Shown here one piece after another: positions 51,635 through 60,260 of a stretch of DNA of 64,000 nucleotides; within the stretch, counting starts at the first letter, position 1, and every line of letters begins with the position of its first letter. The position numbers and the translations under genes were made by a program. This DNA is from Oscillospiraceae bacterium (GTDB lineage: Bacteria > Bacillota > Clostridia > Oscillospirales > Acutalibacteraceae). The notes below the pieces were generated by a model that saw only the letters and a list, made by a program, of their open reading frames with translations, was not told the DNA's origin and did no database searches. The stretch spans positions 1 through 64,000 of the forward strand of contig SVPP01000009.1 in the NCBI GenBank assembly GCA_015065765.1, in the 5' to 3' direction.

Positions 51635-52918
51635 TTATTCCTCCTCTCCTGTGCCGTCACCTGAGAGCATATAAATAGTATCAAGTGTAATTTTTTCTGC
51701 TGCAGTCTTGATTTCATCTGCAGTCACTTCATTAATTTTCTCTGCATAATCCTGAGGAAGAATAATTTCCTCATCAAGAACTCTTGTACCAACCCACGCA
51801 TCAATGCTTTCAGGAGTATCTCCGACCGAAAGAAATGCATCCGTCAGACCTTTCTTCGATTTTTCGACATCCTCAGATGTAAACTTTCCGTCCTTCATAT
51901 TCTGAAGCTCTTCAAGAATTGCATCAGTTGCTTTCTTTTCGTTTTCATCCTCGATACCGCTCTGAACAAGAATGAATCCCTTATCCTTGACAAACTGAGC
52001 TGAGCAATAATAACAAAGGCTCATTTTTTCTCTCACATTCATAAAGAGCCTTGAATAAGGTCCACCGCCGAACATATCAACTGCAACTCTTGTTGGGAAA
52101 AAGTTTTCATCACGGCTTTCAAGACCTGTTCTCAGTCCCATAACAAGTTTACCCTGTTTTACAGCCTGCTTCTCATCAATCTTTTGCGTTTCCTTTGCAA
52201 CTGGCTCAAAGCGTGTTTCGATTGTGCAGACTTCTGTTCTGTCGATTTCTGAAAATCTTTCTTTCAACTGTTCTGTTATTCCGTCATCAGATTCACCTAC
52301 AAAAGTAAACTGAATAACTGCATTTTCAAGATAAGCTTTCCACGCAGCGAGAAGTCTTTCATTTGTGACGTTGCGGATTTCATCGCGGCACCCAAATCTG
52401 CCCTTGCCATAATTTTCGCCTTTGAACATTTCTTCCACGAGTCTGTCTTTGGCATAAATTCTCTTTTCGCTGAACTCACTGTCTATTTTTTCAATGAGAA
52501 GTCTTTTTTCAAGTTCTATATCTTCTTCAGCAAAATTTCCGTTTTCGAGCTTGGGCTCAAAAAGGACATCAAGAAGAAGCTCCGTACAATTCTTTGATAT
52601 TCCCTCATCAGAGAGAGCAAATCTGTCACTGACTGAAACAATTCTGAAACAGATATCCTGACTGTCACCGGTTTTTGAAACGCCACACGCAAGAGATGCT
52701 CCGTAAAGCTCAGCAAGACGCCTGTTGAGAGCAGTCATTGTAGGATATTTTGCACATCTTCTTCTGAGCATATAACACAGAAGTGCATTTGCTTCCATAT
52801 CGCTTTCGAGAGGAAGAACGATATGCACACTCATAACATTTGTCTTAAAATGCTCTGCTTTCACAAAGCAGGCCCTGACACCGTTCGCTATTTCTGTTTT
52901 CACCACATTTTCAATCAT
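51635..52918 (-). CDS. M16-fold partner without zinc motif (YmfF-like)
   Basis: A 427-residue M16 homologue. Where the catalytic member has HxxEH, this protein reads ANALLCYMLRRRCAKY, so it cannot bind zinc there. GGGPYSRLFMNVREKMSLCYY in the second half is the conserved M16 C-domain element that helps bind substrate. The pair thus resembles two-subunit M16 peptidases. First gene of its operon; TATAAT at 52956-52961 (minus strand) may be the -10. Confidence 0.9.
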   Translation of the reverse strand: MIENVVKTEIANGVRACFVKAEHFKTNVMSVHIVLPLESDMEANALLCYMLRRRCAKYPTMTALNRRLAELYGASLACGVSKTGDSQDICFRIVSVSDRFALSDEGISKNCTELLLDVLFEPKLENGNFAEEDIELEKRLLIEKIDSEFSEKRIYAKDRLVEEMFKGENYGKGRFGCRDEIRNVTNERLLAAWKAYLENAVIQFTFVGESDDGITEQLKERFSEIDRTEVCTIETRFEPVAKETQKIDEKQAVKQGKLVMGLRTGLESRDENFFPTRVAVDMFGGGPYSRLFMNVREKMSLCYYCSAQFVKDKGFILVQSGIEDENEKKATDAILEELQNMKDGKFTSEDVEKSKKGLTDAFLSVGDTPESIDAWVGTRVLDEEIILPQDYAEKINEVTADEIKTAAEKITLDTIYMLSGDGTGEEE

Positions 52919-53019
52919 TCCGATTACCTCGTTTCAATTAAAAATTCTAAATTTTATTATACCACATATATGTTGTGATTTTCTACTGTTTTAATAATTT
53001 ATTTTAATTAAATTGTTTG

Positions 53020-53048
53020 TTGACTTTTCTTTTATTATACAGTATAAT
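53020..53048 (+). promoter_or_regulatory. Promoter of the transporter leader
   Basis: TTGACT (53020-53025), 17 bases, TATAAT (53043-53048). Transcription would begin near 53055, 130 bases before the transporter ATG. Confidence 0.8.
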
Positions 53049-53068
53049 CAATTTTGTAATTCATAAAT

Positions 53069-53165
53069 GGTGGAGTCTGTCATAAAATGCAATAGCATTT
53101 TATTTATGAATATACGCATGGGAATACCCTTGCCATCATCTGAACTCCGCCGTGAGTTCTTTTTT
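53069..53165 (+). promoter_or_regulatory. Riboswitch-like three-way junction overlapping a terminator
   Basis: P1: GGTGGAGT (53069-53076) pairs with ACTCCGCC (53144-53151), eight bp with one G-U. Inside are P2, ATAAAATGC-AATA-GCATTTTAT (53082-53103), and P3, GCATGGG-AATA-CCCTTGC (53116-53133), joined by CTGT, TATGAATATAC and CATCATCTGA. The terminator GAACTC-CGCCGT-GAGTTC-TTTTTT (53142-53165) uses the same bases as the 3' strand of P1, so P1 and terminator exclude each other. If a ligand stabilises P1, expression would switch on. No known class is recognised; the gene suggests a cation ligand such as Na+ or Li+, as inference. Confidence 0.75.
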
Positions 53166-53184
53166 ATTATAAGGAGATGTTAAA

Positions 53185-54561
53185 ATGAGTCCGATTACAA
53201 TCACTGCGCTTGTCATCTTCGCCATAACATATGTGCTGATGATGGCTTTTCAGAAAATCCGACCTCACGTGGTAGTGGGTGCTGCATTGATTTTCGTCGT
53301 CCTGGGAGTTATCGCTTCCGTCAACCCATCCATTTTCGGAGAAGGTTTTTTCTTGCTCAATTCAGGAGAAAGCTACAACTATGGCTTTGCCCAGGCATTA
53401 CAGGAAACCGACTGGAACGTTATCATGATGATTGCGGGTACAATGGGTACTGTTTTCCTGTTCATCGAATCGAAAATGCCTCAACTTATGTCTGACGTGC
53501 TCATTTCAAAAATGCCCAATATGAAATGGGTTGTAGTTGCACTTTCACTTTTCGCAGGTATTGTTTCAGCCTTTGTTGACAACGTAGCTACAGTTCTTAT
53601 GATTGCCCCTGTTGCCCTTGCTTTCTGCAAAAAGGTCAACATTTCCCCTGTGCCTTCGATTATATGTATTGCTGTTTCCTCAAACCTTCAGGGTGCAGCA
53701 ACGCTTGTGGGTGACACAACATCAATCCTTCTTGCAAAACAGGCAGGACTTGATTTCTCAGACTTCTTTGTTCACGACGGTCACGTCGGCATGTTCTGGG
53801 TAGTCCAAGCAGGTGCCATCGTCAGCGCACTTATTATCCTCTTTATGTTCAGAAAAGACAAAAACAAGGTCGAATTCAGTGGCAGAACAAAAGTCGAGGA
53901 CAAATTCCCCACATTTCTCCTTGTAGGAACAGTAGTAGCACTTATCGCTGTTTCATTCATCCCCTACAAAGAAAACGCCCTTCCCGGCCAGTTCTACAAA
54001 CCCGGCATTACAAATGGTGTTATTTGTATTGCATTTTTCCTCATAGGTGTTATAAGAGAGCTCTTTGTTAAGAAAAACAAAACGGTCGTCAAAGAGGCTT
54101 TCAAGGAAATTGACTATTATTCAATTATACTGCTCACAGGTCTCTTCATTGTAATCGGCGGTATCAAAAACGCAGGTGTTATTGATGTTATCGGCAACGC
54201 AATCGCATCTCTCGGCTCAGGCTCACCATTTATTGTTTATACTGTCATCGTATGGATGAGCGTTCTTCTGTCAGCATTTATTGATAACATTCCTTATACA
54301 GCAACAATGCTTTCAATTGTTCCTGTTATCGCAGAGGGTGTAGGTATCGAGCCCACACTTCTTTACTATGGTCTTCTCTGCGGTGCAACCCTTGGCGGAA
54401 ACCTGACTCCTATAGGTGCAAGTGCAAACATTACAGGTATCGGTATCCTCAGAAAAGAAGGCTATGAAGTCAAATCCACTACCTTCATGAAATACGGTGT
54501 TCCATTTACAATGGCAGCAGTTACTACCGGTTACATAATGCTCTGGTTCATCTGGAAATAA
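53185..54561 (+). CDS. NhaD/ArsB-family ion transporter
   Basis: A 458-residue membrane protein of the ion-transporter superfamily (about 11-12 helices). The paired re-entrant motifs are clear: FVDNVATVLMIAPVALAF in the first repeat and FIDNIPYTATMLSIVPV in the second, with GGNLTPIGASANITGIG. These match NhaD-type Na+/H+ antiporters, ArsB and P-protein relatives; no arsenic genes accompany it, so Na+/H+ or anion transport is likelier. AAGGAG precedes ATG. It is alone behind the switch-like leader. Confidence 0.88.
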   Translation: MSPITITALVIFAITYVLMMAFQKIRPHVVVGAALIFVVLGVIASVNPSIFGEGFFLLNSGESYNYGFAQALQETDWNVIMMIAGTMGTVFLFIESKMPQLMSDVLISKMPNMKWVVVALSLFAGIVSAFVDNVATVLMIAPVALAFCKKVNISPVPSIICIAVSSNLQGAATLVGDTTSILLAKQAGLDFSDFFVHDGHVGMFWVVQAGAIVSALIILFMFRKDKNKVEFSGRTKVEDKFPTFLLVGTVVALIAVSFIPYKENALPGQFYKPGITNGVICIAFFLIGVIRELFVKKNKTVVKEAFKEIDYYSIILLTGLFIVIGGIKNAGVIDVIGNAIASLGSGSPFIVYTVIVWMSVLLSAFIDNIPYTATMLSIVPVIAEGVGIEPTLLYYGLLCGATLGGNLTPIGASANITGIGILRKEGYEVKSTTFMKYGVPFTMAAVTTGYIMLWFIWK

Positions 54562-54569
54562 AAGCTTCA

Positions 54570-54606
54570 AGAGAGTTAAGTTTACAGAAACTTAACTCTC
54601 TTTTTA
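54570..54606 (+). terminator. Terminator after the NhaD-type gene
   Basis: AGAGAGTTAAGTTT-ACAG-AAACTTAACTCTCT is a perfect 14-bp hairpin followed by TTTTATT. Confidence 0.92.
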
Positions 54607-54657
54607 TTGCATGTGGGTTTGCTTTATGCTATACTTACTTTTTGAGGGGTGAAATAT

Positions 54658-55998
54658 ATGTTCGTAAAAGACAGGCAATTCTATAAATCTCTTTTTACAA
54701 TGACGCTGACAATTGCGTTGCAGAATGTGATAGTTTTCGGAGTTAACCTTGCAGACAGTATTATGCTTGGCAGATTTTCGGAGGAAGCATTGTCAGGCGT
54801 GGCTCTTGTAAATCAGATTCAGTTTTTACTGCAGATGGTTGTAATCGGCGTAGGTGCAGGAACACTGATTTTCTCTTCCCGTGCATGGGGTGCAAGAGAC
54901 TTGTCTACTGTTAAAAAGATTGCTAACATTGCAATGAAAACAGCTTTGGCACTGTCGCTTGTCATATTTATTCCTGTATTTCTTTTTCCCGAAAATGTTC
55001 TTTCACTTCTCTCAAATGAAAAGGACGTTGTTGCAGAAGGCGTAAAATATCTCAGAATAATCTGCTTTACATATCCTGTTTTTGCTGCAACAAACACACT
55101 TCTCTCAACGCTCAGAAGCGTTGAAACCGTTAAAATCGGATTTTACATTTCTCTATCAACCCTTGTAATAAATGTATGCCTTAACTATCTTCTGATTTTC
55201 GGCAATTTCGGATTTCCGCGTCTCGGTGCAGAAGGTGCAGCAATAGCAACAACAGTGGCAAGAATAGTTGAGCTTATCATCGTATGTCTTTATGTAAAAT
55301 TCGGTGACAAAAAGATCTGTCTCAGACTTTCTGATTACGGAAAAATGGATAAAGAATTATTCAGAGCATATCTGAAAAAAGGAACTCCTGTCCTCTGTTC
55401 AAACACTATGTGGGGACTTGCAATGGCGATACAGACTGCCATTTTAGGCCACCTGGGACAAGCTTCAATAACAGCAGGCAGTATAGCATCAACGGTTTTC
55501 CAGATAATCTCCGTTGTTGTTTACGGTTGTGCAAATGCATCAGGTGTTCTTGTAAGTAAAATGATAGGCGAAGGAATAGGAAAAAGCTGCAAGCCTTATG
55601 TTAAAACACTTCAGATAATATATGTTTCAATAGGCGTTGCAACCTCTCTGTTTCTTTTCCTTATAAAAGACCTGATATTATCATTTTACGATGTTTCAGC
55701 AGATGCAAAAGCTCTTACAACAAAGTTTCTGATAGTACTGTGCGTAACAGTAATCGGCACCTCTTACCAGATGTCATGCCTTACAGGAATTGTTGTTTCA
55801 GGCGGTGACACAACCTTCATCATGAAAAATGATTTCATTTTCATGTGGCTTATAGTCCTTCCCATGGCGGCAATTTTCGCTTTCGTGCTGAAGCTTCCCC
55901 CTGAATTTGTTTTCATAGCTCTGAAATCAGACCAGATACTTAAATGTCCTGTGGCATTCATAAGAACAAATCGTTATAAGTGGCTCAAAAAGCTTTAA
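54658..55998 (+). CDS. MATE-family efflux protein
   Basis: A 446-residue transporter with twelve helices in two homologous halves. VNLADSIMLGRFSEEALSGV in helix 1-2, GAGTLIFSSRAWGARD, and GAEGAAIATTVARIVE are MATE hallmarks. Members export cationic drugs in exchange for Na+ or H+. ATG at 54658 is favoured over GTG at 54649, which falls inside the GAGGGGTG site. Its stop overlaps the convergent birA stop by four bases. Confidence 0.93.
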   Translation: MFVKDRQFYKSLFTMTLTIALQNVIVFGVNLADSIMLGRFSEEALSGVALVNQIQFLLQMVVIGVGAGTLIFSSRAWGARDLSTVKKIANIAMKTALALSLVIFIPVFLFPENVLSLLSNEKDVVAEGVKYLRIICFTYPVFAATNTLLSTLRSVETVKIGFYISLSTLVINVCLNYLLIFGNFGFPRLGAEGAAIATTVARIVELIIVCLYVKFGDKKICLRLSDYGKMDKELFRAYLKKGTPVLCSNTMWGLAMAIQTAILGHLGQASITAGSIASTVFQIISVVVYGCANASGVLVSKMIGEGIGKSCKPYVKTLQIIYVSIGVATSLFLFLIKDLILSFYDVSADAKALTTKFLIVLCVTVIGTSYQMSCLTGIVVSGGDTTFIMKNDFIFMWLIVLPMAAIFAFVLKLPPEFVFIALKSDQILKCPVAFIRTNRYKWLKKL

Positions 55999-56717
55999 GA
56001 AAATTCAACCTCTCCGCTGTGGATTACTTTCGTTTCTTCTCCGTCACGGACAACAAGTCCTCCATCAGAAGAAATATCAACAGCAAAAAACTCCCTGTCC
56101 TCACTTTTTACAAAAACATTTTTACCAAGCATGGCGGAATGTTTTTTTACATTCTCCACAATTTGTTTTTCTGTATATTTTTTGTTTATAAAAATCTCAT
56201 TCAGATTTTCAATGATTTTTTGGGTTAAAAAATTCTTATCAAAAATTGTTTCAGTTTCTTCTTCAAGAGTTGTTGCAACATCTTTTATTTCTTCGGGAAA
56301 ATCCTTCTTTTTGCCGCTGACATTTATCCCGATCCCGATAAGTGCGAACTTTATTTTTCCTTCCTCGGTTATAAGACGTGTGAGAATACCGCACACCTTT
56401 CCTGAGGATAATAAAATATCATTCGGCCATTTTATGGAAGAAACAAGAGAACAGTATTCCTCAAGAACTTCCGCAACAGCAAGTCCTGCAGAGGTTGTAA
56501 TAAGATTCAGTGTTTCCACATTTTCAGTGTCAAGAATATATGTCATATAAATTCCCGTACCCTTGGGAGAATGAAAGCTTCTTCCCATTCTGCCTGAACC
56601 CTTTGTCTGGGAATCAGCCACAACTGCAAGAGGTATTTCACCGCCGTTTCTGCAAAGCCTGTCGGCATAAACATTCGTGGAGTCAATCTCTTTAAGATAG
56701 ATTATTTTTTCACTCAT
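55995..56717 (-). CDS. birA: Biotin--protein ligase (no HTH domain)
   Basis: A 240-residue group I ligase joining biotin to carboxylase carrier domains. IDSTNVYADRL, GSGRMGRSFHSPKGTGIYM (biotinyl-AMP loop), IKWPNDILL, KVCGILT and GIGINV are conserved; a short C-terminal SH3-like domain ends it. It lacks the N-terminal HTH that represses biotin genes in bifunctional BirA. ATG at 56717 gives the normal start; 34 further open codons lack homology. The ribosome site GGTGAT is modest. Confidence 0.94.
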   Translation of the reverse strand: MSEKIIYLKEIDSTNVYADRLCRNGGEIPLAVVADSQTKGSGRMGRSFHSPKGTGIYMTYILDTENVETLNLITTSAGLAVAEVLEEYCSLVSSIKWPNDILLSSGKVCGILTRLITEEGKIKFALIGIGINVSGKKKDFPEEIKDVATTLEEETETIFDKNFLTQKIIENLNEIFINKKYTEKQIVENVKKHSAMLGKNVFVKSEDREFFAVDISSDGGLVVRDGEETKVIHSGEVEFS

Positions 56718-56779
56718 TTTTATCACCAGAAATATTTTACCATATACTGTAAATTTTATCAATGAAAAGGAGGCAAATG

Positions 56780-58543
56780 ATGATTCAAAAAATCGTTTCT
56801 TTTTTTGACGCAGAAACAAGAGAAAAATATTTCGTCAGACTTTTTTCAGCATGGAGCATAATGGGAATTTTCAATTACATGACTGTTCCGGGACATCCTG
56901 AAAAAATTGATGCTGTAAAAAACACAAATTTATTGGCATCCGTCATTATATTTATTCTTTCCTATGCCCTTCTGACTTTGGTGTCTCATCTTCTTAAAAA
57001 AGCTGATACAGACGCATGGATTTTCTCAGTTTCAACATTGGTCTATCTGGGACTTGTTGCCATGTTCAGCGAAAACAATTATTATTGTCTTGCTCTCCTT
57101 TTTCCCGCAGCACTTTCATGTATATACACTGTCAGAAAATTCACCGCAAAGAAAACGGTACTTGAACCCGACAGAAAGTTCACTGCGATTTTTTCTCTCA
57201 TAACGGGAATTTTAGTCACAGCAGTCATTGCACTCATCGGTGTCAGCCGTTATCTTTCTTTTGCAACACCAAACTTTGACTTTGGAATTTTTGCTCAGAT
57301 GTATTATTACCTGAAAACAGAATTCGTACCTCTCACAACCTGTGAAAGAGAAAAGCTTCTCTCACACTTTGCCGTTCATCTTTCACCTGTTTATTATCTT
57401 CTTCTGCCTGTTTATTTTGTTTTCGATTCACCAATAACTCTGCAGATTTCTCAGGCAGTTATTATCGGAAGCGCACTCATTCCACTTTATCTTCTCATGC
57501 GCCACTTTAAATTTTCAAACAAAGTAACGCTTCTCATGATGATTGCTTTTGCTTTTTATCCTGCTCTTGCAGGCGGTACAATGTACGATTTTCACGAAAA
57601 CTGTTTCCTTCTTCCATTCCTTCTGTGGATGCTTTATTTTGCAGAAAAAGAGAAGTACATCCCCATGTACATTTTTATGCTTCTTACCTTTTCTGTCAAA
57701 GAAGATGCGGCAGTTTATGTGGCTTTTATTGCGCTTTACTTTATACTGTCAGGAAGGAAAAAACTTCACGGCACTATAATACTTCTTTCGTCAGTTGCTT
57801 ATTTTGTTTTTGCAGTTTCTTTCCTCAAAGCCTTCGGAGAAGGAGCAATGACCGGACGCTTTGACAACTTCATTACAAATCAGAATTTAGGTCTTGCAGA
57901 CGTTATAATAACAATTTTCAAAAACCCTGCATATTTTATTTCTCAATGCATTTCAGAAGAAAAACTTCTCTTCATTCTCTTCATGCTTCTGCCACTTGCT
58001 TTTCTTCCGATTCTGTCGAAAAAGTGGTCACAGTTCATTCTTGTCGGCCCTATGATTCTGATAAATCTCATGTCAGATTACACCTATCAGCACTCAATCT
58101 ATTTCCAGTATGTTTACGGCACAATGGCAATTCTTTTCTATGTAGCAATTCTCAATGTAAAAGATTGCCCGAAAAATCTGAAGAAATATCTTGTTCCTCT
58201 TGCTACGGTATTCTCAATAATAATTTTTGCGTTTTCTATTTCTCCTAAAATGACGTATGTCAACAGACTCGATGTTAACCGTGAAGATTATGTGAAAATC
58301 AGAGCTGCCCTTGACACCATTGAAGAGGATGCATCTGTTCTTTCAACAACATTCTACATGCCCTATCTTTCTCAGAGAAAAGAAATTTACGAGATTGAAT
58401 ACTGCGTAAAAGATACAGATTACATTGTAATTGATACGCGATATGCAAGTGCCGACGCAAACAGAGAAAAAATTGACATGACGAAATATGAACTGATACT
58501 TGAAGAAGAAAATCTGGTTGAAATTTACTCAAAAAAAGAATAA
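56780..58543 (+). CDS. DUF2079 polytopic membrane protein
   Basis: A 587-residue protein with about twelve helices. NFDFGIFAQMYYYLKT, LSHFAVHLSPVYYLLLPVY, YDFHENCFLLPFLLWM and FSVKEDAAVYVAF are the conserved DUF2079 segments; the family is related to GT39/GT83-type lipid-linked glycosyltransferases, but no donor or acceptor is known. The first Asp after NF resembles the catalytic Asp of GT-C enzymes. AAAGGAGG sits between an ATG at 56762 and two tandem ATGs; the ATG at 56780, six bases after it, is preferred. Confidence 0.88.
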   Translation: MIQKIVSFFDAETREKYFVRLFSAWSIMGIFNYMTVPGHPEKIDAVKNTNLLASVIIFILSYALLTLVSHLLKKADTDAWIFSVSTLVYLGLVAMFSENNYYCLALLFPAALSCIYTVRKFTAKKTVLEPDRKFTAIFSLITGILVTAVIALIGVSRYLSFATPNFDFGIFAQMYYYLKTEFVPLTTCEREKLLSHFAVHLSPVYYLLLPVYFVFDSPITLQISQAVIIGSALIPLYLLMRHFKFSNKVTLLMMIAFAFYPALAGGTMYDFHENCFLLPFLLWMLYFAEKEKYIPMYIFMLLTFSVKEDAAVYVAFIALYFILSGRKKLHGTIILLSSVAYFVFAVSFLKAFGEGAMTGRFDNFITNQNLGLADVIITIFKNPAYFISQCISEEKLLFILFMLLPLAFLPILSKKWSQFILVGPMILINLMSDYTYQHSIYFQYVYGTMAILFYVAILNVKDCPKNLKKYLVPLATVFSIIIFAFSISPKMTYVNRLDVNREDYVKIRAALDTIEEDASVLSTTFYMPYLSQRKEIYEIEYCVKDTDYIVIDTRYASADANREKIDMTKYELILEEENLVEIYSKKE

Positions 58544-58552
58544 TAAAAACAG

Positions 58553-58586
58553 TCATCGAGGGAAAAATAACCTCGGTGATTTTTTT
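58553..58586 (+). terminator. Terminator overlapping the start of the next gene
   Basis: TCATCGAGG (58553-58561) pairs with CCTCGGTGA (58571-58579, one G-T pair) around a nine-base loop; seven T follow. The last two T belong to the TTG start codon of the next gene and GGTGA in the 3' arm is its ribosome site. Confidence 0.8.
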
Positions 58587-58977
58587 GAAAAAGTACAGAG
58601 AATTTTTTATAGTTTTTTCCATAGGTGCAGTTCTTTACAGTCTCATTGAAATTATGTTCAGAGGCTTTACTCACTGGACAATGAGCCTTACAGGTGGCAC
58701 CGCATTTCTGATGATACACATTTCGAATTTCAAAATGAAAACGAAAAGTCTGTTTCTAAAATGTCTTACCGGCTGTGCAATAATAACCACGCTTGAGTTT
58801 ATTGTAGGCTGTATTGTAAACAGAAAATTCCATCTTAATGTGTGGGATTATTCGGGACAAAAGTTCAACGTTCTCGGACAAATCTGTCCTGTGTTTTCCG
58901 CTGCATGGTTCTGTCTTACGCTGCCTGCAATTTTTCTCAGCAGAATTATAAAGAAAGCTCTTACGAAACTGAAATAA
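58585..58977 (+). CDS. Putative ABC-transporter type IV (CmpB-like) membrane protein
   Basis: A 130-residue protein with four membrane helices. GAVLYSLIEIMFRGFTHWTM, LEFIVGCIVNRKFHLNVWDY, FNVLGQICPVFSAAW match the small membrane family PF06541, named for ABC-type-IV permeases but biochemically uncharacterised. Start is TTG at 58585 (MKKYREFF), six bases after GGTGA; GTG at 58576 is an alternative. Its end overlaps the convergent GHL10 gene by 17 bases. Reduced expression is expected because its ribosome site lies in a terminator stem. Confidence 0.78.
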   Translation: MKKYREFFIVFSIGAVLYSLIEIMFRGFTHWTMSLTGGTAFLMIHISNFKMKTKSLFLKCLTGCAIITTLEFIVGCIVNRKFHLNVWDYSGQKFNVLGQICPVFSAAWFCLTLPAIFLSRIIKKALTKLK

Positions 58978-60145
58978 TTTCAGCCTTAAAATTTTCCCAC
59001 TCTGTTTTCATAGTTACGTTCGGAATCGCTAAACTGTTATAAGAAAAAAGAGAAAAGCCGTCACATTCTTTTTTTCTCAGATATTTCAATTGTTCACAAA
59101 GGATGTTATCATTTTTCTGCCATTCATCCTTACCGTTACCTGCATACAGATCCTCCGCACCGCATTTGTAAGAAGCAAGACCGATAACAAGTTTTATATT
59201 TTCGTTTGTCACAAGCTTTTTCCACTGATTTACAGTTTTTTTGTACGGCAGATATTCGTTATCAAAGCCGTAATAAATCTGCGGAATTATCCAGTCGCAG
59301 TAGCCTTTTTCCGAGCACCACAAGGCAACATCGGCATAGTGCACGTTGATGTCTGCAACAATATCTGCAGAGGGGCTTATGCTCACAATAACATTTTCCT
59401 TTTCACTTTTTACCGCTGAATACATTCCCGAGACAAAAGCGTTTACCTGATTTCTCCGCCAGATATCAAGAGAATCCTTTCCTGAATTTCTCTTATAATC
59501 TGCATACTCATTTTTGTCAATTTCTTCATCTGTTGTAGGATAGAAAAAATCGTCAATATGTATGCCGTCAATGTCATAATTTTTCACAAGCTCCCGCACT
59601 CCGTCAAGGATAAGCTTCTGCACTTTTTCTGACGCAGGATTATAATAAATTCCTTCTGTGCTCAGATAAACATCCCTCGGATTATTGTTGTACATCCGCC
59701 GTGCAGGGTTTGTTTCAGACAGCTTCTCCATATCGGAAGATGTGGACGAAACTCTGTAGGGATTTATCCATGCATGAAGCTTAAGACCATAAGAATGAGC
59801 CGTTTTCAGAAAAATTTCAAGAGGGTCATATCCGGGAGACACACCCTGTTCACCTGAAATATACTTGCTCCACGGAAAAATTTCAGACTTGTAAAGCGCA
59901 TCACCTGAGGGCCTTACCTGAACAAAAACATGCTTCAGACCTCGCTCGGAAATGTCTTTAAACATGTTTTCGCACTTCGCCCTGAAACCGCCCTCACTCA
60001 TACCCTTAAGGTCAGCCATGTCATAGACGCTTATCCACACTGCCCTGATTTCATCGGATTTTTCTTCCTTTTCAGGCTCTACACCACCGCACGCAGAAAG
60101 AAAAATCATACACAGACACAAAACAAAACAAAACATCCTTTTCAC
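58961..60145 (-). CDS. GHL10-family glycosidase-like lipoprotein
   Basis: A 394-residue lipoprotein (lipobox IFLSACGG) of the glycoside-hydrolase-like 10 family (DUF187; relatives YngK and DigH). EIRAVWISVYDMADL, FVQVRPSGDALYKSEIFPWS, LHAWINPYRVS, YDIDGIHIDDFFYP (acidic residues of the active site) and DWIIPQIYYGF follow the family order. E. coli DigH cleaves denuded peptidoglycan glycan strands, so a wall-related role at the cell surface is plausible. Start is GTG, eight bases after GGAGG. Confidence 0.9.
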   Translation of the reverse strand: MKRMFCFVLCLCMIFLSACGGVEPEKEEKSDEIRAVWISVYDMADLKGMSEGGFRAKCENMFKDISERGLKHVFVQVRPSGDALYKSEIFPWSKYISGEQGVSPGYDPLEIFLKTAHSYGLKLHAWINPYRVSSTSSDMEKLSETNPARRMYNNNPRDVYLSTEGIYYNPASEKVQKLILDGVRELVKNYDIDGIHIDDFFYPTTDEEIDKNEYADYKRNSGKDSLDIWRRNQVNAFVSGMYSAVKSEKENVIVSISPSADIVADINVHYADVALWCSEKGYCDWIIPQIYYGFDNEYLPYKKTVNQWKKLVTNENIKLVIGLASYKCGAEDLYAGNGKDEWQKNDNILCEQLKYLRKKECDGFSLFSYNSLAIPNVTMKTEWENFKAEIISVS

Positions 60146-60202
60146 AACATACCCTCCGAAGAGTTTTTCTATATGTATATGAAATATTTTTTGTTTAATG
60201 AC

Positions 60203-60258
60203 AAAAACTCCGTCTCGTCATCCTTTGCTTACACTCGGAGATGAGAGACGGAGTTTTT
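60203..60258. terminator. Bidirectional long-stem terminator
   Basis: AAAAACTCCGTCTC pairs perfectly over 14 bp with GAGACGGAGTTTTT, with TCATC/GATGA inside extending the stem. It lies directly after the stop of the uncharacterised gene at 60261 (minus strand). Confidence 0.85.
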
Positions 60259-60260
60259 AT

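Noticed and set aside
53050-53165. Assignment of the leader to a named riboswitch such as TPP, purine, Mn2+ or SAM
   Set aside because: The conserved core motifs of those classes are not visible; naming one would be a guess.
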